Below, piece after piece: positions 16,896 through 24,349 of a stretch of 24,838 nucleotides of DNA; the stretch's first letter is position 1; each line of letters starts with the position of its first letter. A program made the position numbers and the translations under genes. Under the pieces are notes generated by a model, which ran no database searches, had not been told where the DNA came from, and worked only from the letters and a program-made list of their open reading frames with translations. Source of the stretch: an uncultured Nitrospira sp. (lineage in GTDB: Bacteria; Nitrospirota; Nitrospiria; Nitrospirales; UBA8639); NCBI GenBank assembly GCA_902500695.1, contig CABVRQ010000055.1:1-24838 (forward strand). Direction: 5' to 3'.

Positions 16896-19081
16896 TCGTT
16901 TTTTCCTGAGTCATACTCTACCCCGGCTTTACCCACACCAGACATCACCGTACTTGCGTTATCGGCACTTTGTGCTGGAAATGTAACAATAACTGTCGTA
17001 CCACGCCCTTCCTGGCTCTCAATATGAATCACGCCTTGATGGTCCTCTATAATTCGCTTACATTGAAACAGCCCGACACCCAATCCATTCTTTTTGGAGC
17101 TTTTGAATGGCTGAAAAATATTTTCAAGTTGGGTCACGGACATCCCGCCCCCCGTATCGACGAGTTCGACGATCACGTGTTTGCCATCATAGGCAGTGGA
17201 TATATTAATCGTACCGGTCTGGCCGGTCGCCTGGCGCGCATTAAGGATGAGATTTAACACAACCTGTTTGAAGTCCTCTCTTCTGAGCTGAAGGACCGGA
17301 ACCTCTAGCCCCGGAGAAAAATTCGGTTGGCACTCGGGGTCATGGACAGCCGCCAGAATGTCCTTAATCAACAGATTCACATCCACCGATTCCCTTACGA
17401 CTACCTCACTTAGATTCGGATCTTTCGCCTGACGAGATAATTCCCCCATTAAATCGATAATTCGCTGAGACGTATTTTTAACTGTCTGCATTGCCGATGC
17501 CTGAAATTCCACATTACTCCCATATTGCGCAGCATTCTGAGCCACCAGAGATAAACTCGACGCCAAATTCTTTAAATCATGCAAATAAAATGCAGAGAAC
17601 CGATGCACCGCTTCCCATTTGGCGGATGAACTGCGCTCCTCAACTAACTCAAATTGAATGAGGAGCATCGTCACATGGTGCGCAATGGCTCGCAGCAAAT
17701 CAAAATCGTCTTGATCGTAGCCTCCATGAATCGTTTCCTGACTAAGCGTGCAAAACCCAAGCAGGTGACCTTGTCCAGTCACTAAAGGCACACACACATG
17801 GGCGTGAGTGATATCAAGAAATTCCTTCCACTCCTCAGCTGCCTGCTGACCTGCTTGTATCAACAACGGTTCCTGTTGGGCTTTCAATTGATGAATAAGA
17901 AGGTGGGTTTCAGGAATGGGAAGCGGATCCGAACCATTCGGCGCCCGATCGTTCTCCGTCAACGTTCTTCGACGCCGTTCTTTTCGTATTTGATGATACC
18001 GCCCATCAACATTAAAATATTTCCAAATTGTGACCCGAGAGGTTCCAAATGTTCGACTGAGCCATTCAAGATATCGATTCAAAATCTGCTGGACATCCGG
18101 ACAGGCAGCAAACGTCTCAGTGACCTCTAACCATTTTTCCCGATAATCATATTTCGTCTTAAGGAAATGCCGAGAAACGACTTGCTGGAACTCAACACGA
18201 ATACGCCGTGAAAGCATGCCCACAACCAATCCCATAAGGGCAAAAAACGTGAGAATCATACCCAGCGTTTCCTTGACCTCCCAATCAGTTTGTTGAACCA
18301 CTGCGGCCACCATAGCGACAAGGACGAAATACCCGCTCACACACACTACGGCCAGGGAGGTGTATAACGCATGGTGACTGATTTGAATCTTCCGCATCAT
18401 CTGCGGTCCTCGCCATCGCCTTAATCCTAATGCCATAACAACAAGAGAACTGAACGAGGCGATTCCCCCTGCCCACACATCGTCCTGTCGCCACTCCGAG
18501 ACCATGACCACATGAAAGGCCTGCGCGATGGATATGCAGGCCAACCCTCCCAATCCCATCACCACGTACTTCAATCGATATCGCAGAGGATCGGGAAAAG
18601 AGTACAGGATCCGTTCCAACTGAAAAATTCCCACACTGGAGGCCAATATGATAAACCCCCAGATCATCAGTCCTTCCGGTCTTTTGAACACAATTTCCTT
18701 CTCAGGATTGATCTGCATGAATCCATCGGGAATACCCACGATCAGCATCGCTAAGAGAGCAGCTCCACACCCGATTATCTTCCACCATCCTCTGCCCAAT
18801 GCCAAAGAATTCGCTGAAAATTCCTCCAACAATGAATAACCGACATAGCCGATCATAACCGGCAGAATTACCTCACCAATTAGAATAAGTTTCTTGGAGA
18901 TAAGGAGATGGGCAGGAAACACTTCCTGAATTCCATTCAGTCCATGGATCCAAAGCATACCCCCCATCAGCAAGAGTAAAGGATAAAAATGGGCACCATC
19001 TTTTCGCTTCACCAATATGATTGTCGCCAAAAACAGGGAAACTCCTGCCGTGAGAATAGATGGGATAACCCACAAGCTCAT
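16892..19081 (-). CDS. prsK: Membrane histidine kinase, PrsK type
   Basis: The 729-residue kinase begins with about 290 residues of hydrophobic helices (roughly eight to ten membrane segments) and no large periplasmic domain. A GAF domain follows at about 325-480. The dimerisation helix carries phospho-acceptor H501 in 'FYLHDLKNLASSLSL', and the ATP domain has 'VVLNLILNARQATG', 'VDTGGGMS' and 'KNGLGVGLFQCKRIIEDHQG'. The HDLKNL H-box and the FQCKRI G-box match XrtA-system PrsK kinases. The ATG at 19079-19081 has AAGGG about six bases upstream. The signal sensed is unknown; the membrane and GAF parts are candidates. No exosortase gene lies in this window. Confidence 0.93.
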   Translation of the reverse strand: MSLWVIPSILTAGVSLFLATIILVKRKDGAHFYPLLLLMGGMLWIHGLNGIQEVFPAHLLISKKLILIGEVILPVMIGYVGYSLLEEFSANSLALGRGWWKIIGCGAALLAMLIVGIPDGFMQINPEKEIVFKRPEGLMIWGFIILASSVGIFQLERILYSFPDPLRYRLKYVVMGLGGLACISIAQAFHVVMVSEWRQDDVWAGGIASFSSLVVMALGLRRWRGPQMMRKIQISHHALYTSLAVVCVSGYFVLVAMVAAVVQQTDWEVKETLGMILTFFALMGLVVGMLSRRIRVEFQQVVSRHFLKTKYDYREKWLEVTETFAACPDVQQILNRYLEWLSRTFGTSRVTIWKYFNVDGRYHQIRKERRRRTLTENDRAPNGSDPLPIPETHLLIHQLKAQQEPLLIQAGQQAAEEWKEFLDITHAHVCVPLVTGQGHLLGFCTLSQETIHGGYDQDDFDLLRAIAHHVTMLLIQFELVEERSSSAKWEAVHRFSAFYLHDLKNLASSLSLVAQNAAQYGSNVEFQASAMQTVKNTSQRIIDLMGELSRQAKDPNLSEVVVRESVDVNLLIKDILAAVHDPECQPNFSPGLEVPVLQLRREDFKQVVLNLILNARQATGQTGTINISTAYDGKHVIVELVDTGGGMSVTQLENIFQPFKSSKKNGLGVGLFQCKRIIEDHQGVIHIESQEGRGTTVIVTFPAQSADNASTVMSGVGKAGVEYDSGKNE

Positions 19082-19851
19082 ACTGACCCTTTATGCCTAT
19101 TGAGATTTAGAGACATCCACAAGTTCATTTCTGGTCACTACGAATAGACTCAACTTCTTCTTTAGTTCTGTTTGATGGATACATGGTGTATAACACCTGT
19201 TTTATTCACTCGGACGCACCTTGATTCATGGGAAAGTGACCCGACCAACTACACTGGCCATAGAGCACTTTTCATATCATGGCAAGGTTCTTTCTTCTGG
19301 CCAGGCTCATGGGGGTTCAGTCGCCAAACTACTAAAGCGCGGTTGAATAAATGAAGGAATGGCTCTCGACAGGTTTCTAAGACACCTCTAAAATGGAGAG
19401 AAAATTCAAGATGGAGCACCACCCTAGCCTGACTCCCAGGACATTAATCAGAATGAAACTGTAGTGGATTTTTTCGGAAGATGAGCAGGGAGACTGTAGG
19501 GTTCGGCCTCCCAAATCGACCGCACCTCTCGTCTCACAAAAAAGCTAGCGTTCGATTCTGAGGAATGGGAGTATTTTGGGCCTCTCCATCTAGGGACAAA
19601 GCCGTCCCGGATCAGCCAATGAATTTAGTCATGAAGTCTACGGGAACATGAGGCTATTCGATAAGAACGACGTGTCAAATTTGCTGGAAAGGCACATCCC
19701 AGGCCTCCAGAGGTTTCTCCAGCACATTCCTTCTGAGGCTCTCGAAGCAGGAACCAATGTGAGACTGCTTAACTGTTGTTTGTAGAGTGAAGCGCATCGG
19801 GCACCCCCGATCATAGGGCGAGGCATTTTCCTCTTGCCAGTTTTACCAAAA
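19082..19851. other. Intergenic region with no recognisable gene (770 bp)
   Basis: I see no credible coding sequence here. Short open frames on both strands lack ribosome sites and family resemblance. It must hold the prsK promoter (right-to-left) and the 3' end of glrR. A 13-bp palindrome, GGTGT-ATA-ACACC (19185-19197), about 105 bp upstream of prsK, could be an operator. A 6-bp hairpin, ATCGGG-CACC-CCCGAT (19796-19811), lies just past the glrR stop but has no T-run, so it is at best a weak terminator. The length is unusual beside the otherwise tight gene packing. Confidence 0.5.
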
Positions 19852-21252
19852 TTACTGGAGACCTGGTTGCCCAATTGAAGAAGGCGCGTCATCCTGCCTA
19901 TCGGAAGGATGCAGGCCATACTTTTTGAGCAGTTTATAAAAATCTGCCCGATAGCGCCCGGCAATTTGTGCCGCCTTGGAGATATTCCCTTGTGTGGCCT
20001 TGAGCAGGTCTTGGAGGTACTCTTTTTCAAACGCTTCCTTCGCATCAGTTAATGGCTGAAGACTACCTGGCTTGCTTTGTTCTTGCGGAGAAAGGGCGAG
20101 AAATTCTGCCGTAATAATATCCTGAGGGGACATGACAACCGCCCGTTCAATCATATTCTCAAGTTCTCGAACATTTCCAGGCCACGGATAGGTAATTAAG
20201 GCCTGCATGGCTTCCGGTGAAAATCCTTTGACGACTTTTCCATGATGCTCAATACTCCGCTTGAGAAAAAACTGAGCGAGAGAAGGAATGTCTTCCCGTC
20301 GCTGTCGAAGCGGGGGAATCCACAGGGGAACGACGTGAATCCGATAATACAGATCTTCTCGAAATCGTCCTTCCCGCACAGCTAATTCCAAATCCTTATT
20401 TGTGGCAGCCAGGATTCTCACATCCACCTTCATCGGCACTTGCCCTCCAACGGGCACCACCTCTCGATTTTGAATAGCCCGCAGGAGTTTTCCTTGCAAT
20501 GACAGTGGCATTTCACCTATTTCATCCAAAAATAATGTCCCTTTATCGGCACTTTGGATTAAACCCCGCTTGTTTTGATGGGCTCCAGTAAAGGAACCCT
20601 TCATATGCCCGAACAACTCACTTTCGAACAAAGTTTCTGGAATAGCCGCACAATTGACGGCCATAAACGGTTTCGAAGCTCGAGGGCTATTACAATGAAG
20701 TACGCGTGCAATAACTTCTTTCCCGGTCCCAGTTTCTCCGGAAATACAGACGGTGGTATCGGTCTTCGCCACTTGAGCCACCTGCTTCAACACCGTATGC
20801 ATTTCTGCACTCCGGGCCACAACATTTTCAAGCCCATATAATTCATTCACAAGAAGCTGTAGTCGATGAATCTCCTGACTCATCCGTTTGGTAGTGAGGG
20901 CTTTATCAATGCTCTCCAGTAACTCTTTGTCATCAAACGGTTTGGTCAAATACCCATACGCACCCTTTTTCATGGCTTCCACTGCATTAGGAATACAGCC
21001 ATGCGCCGTTAAGATCAGGATTGGAAGATTCGTTTGATGCTGATGCAATTCTTCCATCAGATCCAAGCCATCAGCATCCGGCAATCGAAGATCCAGAATG
21101 GCAAAATCATAGGGATCTTCCTGTACGCGGCTCAACGCATCTCCCCCGGACCCACACGCGGTGACCACAAATCCCATGGAATGCAGTCGCATTTTCAGGA
21201 GGGTCAGTAAACTTGGGTCGTCATCCACAACAAGAATTCGTTCATCAGCCAT
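19852..21252 (-). CDS. glrR: Sigma-54-dependent response regulator, GlrR/QseF type
   Basis: I place the start at ATG 21250-21252, with AAGGA seven bases upstream and 10 bp after the preceding stop; the reading frame is open further upstream but codes for nothing domain-like. The 466-residue product has a receiver with D54 ('FAILDLRLPDADGLDLM') and an AAA+ domain with GETGTGKE (172-179). The sigma-54 contact loop is GSFTGA (219-224) instead of the usual GAFTGA, and Walker B is 'GTLFLDEIGEMP'. The helix-turn-helix 'GNISKAAQIAGRYRADFYKLL' closely resembles that of GlrR. In enterobacteria GlrR activates the sRNA gene glmY and rpoE. The targets here are unknown. Confidence 0.9.
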   Translation of the reverse strand: MADERILVVDDDPSLLTLLKMRLHSMGFVVTACGSGGDALSRVQEDPYDFAILDLRLPDADGLDLMEELHQHQTNLPILILTAHGCIPNAVEAMKKGAYGYLTKPFDDKELLESIDKALTTKRMSQEIHRLQLLVNELYGLENVVARSAEMHTVLKQVAQVAKTDTTVCISGETGTGKEVIARVLHCNSPRASKPFMAVNCAAIPETLFESELFGHMKGSFTGAHQNKRGLIQSADKGTLFLDEIGEMPLSLQGKLLRAIQNREVVPVGGQVPMKVDVRILAATNKDLELAVREGRFREDLYYRIHVVPLWIPPLRQRREDIPSLAQFFLKRSIEHHGKVVKGFSPEAMQALITYPWPGNVRELENMIERAVVMSPQDIITAEFLALSPQEQSKPGSLQPLTDAKEAFEKEYLQDLLKATQGNISKAAQIAGRYRADFYKLLKKYGLHPSDRQDDAPSSIGQPGLQ

Positions 21253-21262
21253 CACAGTTCCT

Positions 21263-22093
21263 TTATTTTTTTCCTTCACTTTCATATGGTATTTCTTTCT
21301 CCTCAGCTCTTTCGAGTTTTGGGGTAGGGGCCATTTTTTCCGACGGGCGGGTCGGCGGGGCCTTCTCGCGTATTTCCTGATCAATACGCCGTAAGGCCTC
21401 TAATTGACTTGTTAGTTCTTGAACTTTTTTCTCGCTGGCCCTCAGTTCTTGCTGCACATCCTGGCGGAGCGTCTGTTCTTTTTTTAATTGTTCTGTTTGT
21501 TTGGAAAGATTGGAGGAGGCCTGACTTAAATCTTCGACAGCCTTTTCCCGACTCGTCAGTTCTTGCTTAAGGACATCAACCGAATCCGTTTCCAATTGAC
21601 GACTTAATTCATCGACCAGTAATTCCTTATTCACAATTTCACGAACCAATCGTTTAGTAAATGCCTCTGAAGTGATCCCTCCTCCTCCTGGAGCATTCAA
21701 CACATCCAGCAACCATAACCAAAATCGACTTTCACCCGCCAACGCGCTATTGGGGTTAGAGACCACCACTTTTCGAAAATGAAGCGCCGCTAACTCCCTA
21801 TTTTCATATAACGCGGCGACTCCACGAAGAAAATGAACCGCACGGCATTCATCTTCATTTTTACAAGAACTCAGCTTTTTTTCCTGATCATCTGCAATCG
21901 CCCGAAAAAATGGAACATCTTCAGGGTCAGGAGTTAACACCGAGGAGACCGGCGAGGGGCTCCCTGAAACAGATTGGGCCATAGCAGAACGATTCCAATT
22001 GGTGTGAGTCCACCCTCCCCATTCAAGAAGATTCAGGATCATCACAGACCCCAAAAACACCCAGATCAACGACTCAACCTTTTTTCGTGTCAA
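21263..22093 (-). CDS. Membrane-anchored coiled-coil protein, QseG/YfhG-like by position
   Basis: The likely start is TTG at 22091-22093, overlapping the glrK stop as TTGA; an upstream ATG at 22171 would overlap glrK by 82 bp. From the TTG the protein is 277 residues: an N-terminal hydrophobic anchor ('LIWVFLGSVMILNLLEW'), a helical TPR-like part ('HFLRGVAALYENRELAALHF' and 'SRFWLWLLDVLN'), a long coiled coil rich in Glu, Lys and Gln, and a Pro/Glu/Lys-rich end. It occupies the place of qseG (yfhG) between the kinase and regulator genes of enterobacteria, where QseG is an outer-membrane lipoprotein controlling the kinase. No lipobox cysteine is visible here. Homology is inferred from order and the helical region. 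Confidence 0.72.
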   Translation of the reverse strand: MTRKKVESLIWVFLGSVMILNLLEWGGWTHTNWNRSAMAQSVSGSPSPVSSVLTPDPEDVPFFRAIADDQEKKLSSCKNEDECRAVHFLRGVAALYENRELAALHFRKVVVSNPNSALAGESRFWLWLLDVLNAPGGGGITSEAFTKRLVREIVNKELLVDELSRQLETDSVDVLKQELTSREKAVEDLSQASSNLSKQTEQLKKEQTLRQDVQQELRASEKKVQELTSQLEALRRIDQEIREKAPPTRPSEKMAPTPKLERAEEKEIPYESEGKK

Positions 22094-23574
22094 TGGACGT
22101 TCCCCGTATGTTTTCGTTTCGGAATGGTAAAATGCAATGCACTCCCGGTTCCCAGAATGCTCTCCGCCCAAATTTTTCCACCATGGGCTTCCACTACCCG
22201 TTTCGCCAAAGCCAGCCCAATCCCACTCCCCACATACACACGGCCTTCTTGGGTTTTCCCCTGGTAAAATCGTTCAAAAATATGAGGCAAATCGGCTTCG
22301 GGAATTCCTGGTCCCGTATCAGACACCGAAAATTGCAACCCTTCTCCGATACTATCCGGCCTTGATCGAATCAACACCGTCGTTCCTTCAGGACTAAATT
22401 TAATGGCATTGGATAGAAGGTTTTCCAACACCTGTTCCATCCTTGGCCCATCCAGATCATAGAACCTCACCTTGTTCTGAAACAAATCGAGGGTCAGATG
22501 AATATTTTTTCGCTCTGCGAGAAATTTCACTTTTTCTGTCGACCGAACTACCAAACGATTCAAGTCGGTGGGACTGAAATTATAGGAGACCATGTCGGCT
22601 TCCATACGGGATAAATCTAAGAGATTCCCGATTAAGTGATTGAGTCGTTGACTACTTTCAGAAATAATGGTGAGCGTTTCTCGTTGGTCCTTCGTCAGCG
22701 TTCCAGGAATTCCATCGAGCAGAAGCTGTGAGCCCTCACGAATAGATGTTAACGGCGTCCGTAACTCATGGGAAATATTTGCCAGGAATTCCGACTTCAT
22801 CTCATCTAACTTTTGTAGTTTTTCGCCCATCCAATTTACCTGGCCAACCAGTTCGCGTAACTCCTGAGGAACAGACAGGGAAATCGTCCCTCCAAATTGA
22901 CCTTGTCCAATTCGGCGGATTTGGGCTTTGACTCGTCGAAGAGGCCGCAAGATACTATAGCTGGCGATCCCGGCCAAGCCAAGACCTAGAACCAGCGCCA
23001 TCACAAGGAGCTGTTTCGTAATTTCCTGGGCCTGTACCGAGCGAAGATGGGAATCCTTGAGAATCGCGCCGACACTGGCTTCCTGAGAGGTGATATAGGC
23101 TGTGATGGATTGGGTTATGGCAGTAATCAACGTATCCCGGTTTTGTTCATACCTGGCGATAGCCTGAGAAGAACGGTCGGCTTGTTCAACGCCAACACTC
23201 AAGAATAAGGTATGAAATTCTTCATGCAGTTCTTTGGTTTTCGCAAGTAATTCAAGCGTACTGCCAGGATTTTCCTGATCCTGAAGGGCTTTTAAGGTTT
23301 TGCGAAAATTCTCAGCCTCCTGAAGAAAATCTTTCAGAAGGGTGGTATCCCGAAGTACCAAATATTGCTTATCACTTTTTAATTGCGCATACAGACTGGT
23401 AATGAGTCGCTTAGCCGTTTCCACGGCTGGAAAATGGTGGGTTGCTAACTCAGCGCCTAATTCCGTTAATGCACGAAATTGATGGAGAATATACAAATTC
23501 ACCCCAACCACTAACGCAAGGATTGTCAGGTACCCCAGGGTTAATCGCCAAAATATAGACAGGCGCGGCAACAT
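22090..23574 (-). CDS. glrK: Sensor histidine kinase, GlrK/QseE type
   Basis: The 494-residue kinase has a first membrane helix at about 8-30, then a helical periplasmic domain of ~155 residues (four-helix-bundle-like), a second helix at 187-209 and a HAMP domain at 210-262. The HisKA domain has H269 in 'EFLANISHELRTPLTSIREG'. The ATP domain carries 'ENLLSNAIKFS', 'DTGPGIP' and 'GSGIGLALAKRVVEAHGG'. 'SIREGSQLLLDGIPG' is close to the corresponding GlrK stretch as I recall it. The ATG at 23572-23574 has only a weak ribosome site. It heads a three-gene operon ending with glrR, so its partner is clear from context. Confidence 0.9.
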   Translation of the reverse strand: MLPRLSIFWRLTLGYLTILALVVGVNLYILHQFRALTELGAELATHHFPAVETAKRLITSLYAQLKSDKQYLVLRDTTLLKDFLQEAENFRKTLKALQDQENPGSTLELLAKTKELHEEFHTLFLSVGVEQADRSSQAIARYEQNRDTLITAITQSITAYITSQEASVGAILKDSHLRSVQAQEITKQLLVMALVLGLGLAGIASYSILRPLRRVKAQIRRIGQGQFGGTISLSVPQELRELVGQVNWMGEKLQKLDEMKSEFLANISHELRTPLTSIREGSQLLLDGIPGTLTKDQRETLTIISESSQRLNHLIGNLLDLSRMEADMVSYNFSPTDLNRLVVRSTEKVKFLAERKNIHLTLDLFQNKVRFYDLDGPRMEQVLENLLSNAIKFSPEGTTVLIRSRPDSIGEGLQFSVSDTGPGIPEADLPHIFERFYQGKTQEGRVYVGSGIGLALAKRVVEAHGGKIWAESILGTGSALHFTIPKRKHTGNVH

Positions 23575-23878
23575 TTTTTAAACACCCAAATTAATTAAGA
23601 TCGTTTTAAAAGAAAATTTTCTGTGAACTCTAGCGTTGAGTAAAAAATTTCCCCAATCAACCCGCTTTTTCTTTCCCCTGCAAATTCAAAAATCTTCTTC
23701 TATCAGAATCACCAAAGAACTTTCACATAAATGCTAGTTACGTAGCAATGCTGAATTGTATTTCCTACATTATATTGAGTAAGCCTACAGCAGGATTACA
23801 TTATTTCAGGGAATTTCTGCAAACCCACCAACCATTTTTTTCTTTATAAACAATCAAATATTAAGCCAACGTCCCTAA

Positions 23879-23894
23879 TGGTCTCTATATTGCA
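23879..23894 (+). promoter_or_regulatory. Candidate sigma-54 promoter
   Basis: TGG (23879-23881) and TTGCA (23890-23894) have the exact spacing of the -24/-12 elements (GG, ten bases, GC). The -12 element is a full match; the -24 element lacks the usual CA after TGG. It reads towards the FN3 gene and would give a leader of about 440 nt. Two sigma-54 activators are encoded nearby, which makes the match more interesting but does not prove it. Confidence 0.3.
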
Positions 23895-24173
23895 CATGCC
23901 ACCGTAACTAACATAATTATTGGGAAGATCATTAAATTCCATTCAAGCCCACGTATTAAATTTTTCCTTAGGATCTGATGCAAAAGTTTGACGTTGGCAT
24001 TTTTATTATTGTGCTAAAAACAATATCTATTCATTTCGTGTCTTTCTTCGTCTCCCCCCAAAATTTATCCATCTGCATTATTTTTCATCCTCCTCCCCCT
24101 GAATTGAAAACATCTTCCAGAATTTCTTAGGTAATACTTGGAAGTTTAGGTTCCATTGCTGGATTCAACGATT

Positions 24174-24220
24174 CGGCTTGCCTTTCTCCTCCTGGGAGAA
24201 ACCCAAGCAGACGGAAAGCC
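24174..24220 (+). ncRNA. Candidate structured 5' leader (riboswitch-like, unassigned)
   Basis: A long hairpin forms from GCTTG (24176-24180) with CAAGC (24204-24208), a CC/CC internal loop, and a perfect 7-bp inner stem, TTTCTCC (24183-24189) with GGAGAAA (24195-24201). An alternative outer pairing joins GGCTT (24175-24179) with AAGCC (24216-24220), so two mutually exclusive folds exist. The 3' string GACGGAAAGCC (24210-24220) differs by one base from the GACGCAAAGCC string of class I cyclic-di-GMP riboswitches. The other conserved parts of that class (the GNRA-capped helix and its receptor) are not seen, so I do not assign the class. Confidence 0.28.
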
Positions 24221-24349
24221 ATGATTTCTTCTCTCAGATTGAGATTACATTAGAGGGGGGAAGTTGCCAATAGACACGCACAGAGAAAAACCGTTCAAGA
24301 AAACTATTAATGAAATGCGAATAAGACTACCAAAAGCAGGAGATGAACA

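Larger units (their letters stand above)
23575..24349. other. AT-rich divergent intergenic region (775 bp)
   Basis: No credible gene is visible on either strand. The region separates glrK (minus) from the FN3 protein gene (plus) and is richer in A and T than the flanking genes. It holds a sigma-54-like site (23879-23894) and a hairpin leader candidate (24174-24220), both reading towards the FN3 gene. I found no convincing sigma-70 promoter for glrK. Confidence 0.5.

Noticed and set aside
19172..19354. Plus-strand frame of 60 codons in the prsK-glrR gap
   Set aside because: It has no ribosome site and no recognisable motif; it is short enough to be chance.
19796..19811. Hairpin ATCGGG-CACC-CCCGAT as terminator of glrR
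   Set aside because: The stem is only 6 bp and no T-run follows on the minus strand, so it does not meet the pattern of an intrinsic terminator.
19638..20045. Minus-strand frame of 135 codons reaching into the glrR 3' end
   Set aside because: It overlaps the helix-turn-helix part of glrR in another frame, is rich in basic residues without pattern, and resembles no family.
23808..23830. Minus-strand sigma-54-like site (TGCAA...CCA) for glrK
   Set aside because: The spacing between the two elements is one base too long for the strict -24/-12 rule.
24174..24220. Firm call of a class I cyclic-di-GMP riboswitch
   Set aside because: Only the GACGGAAAGCC string resembles it, with one mismatch. 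The GNRA hairpin, its receptor helix and the closing helix were not found.
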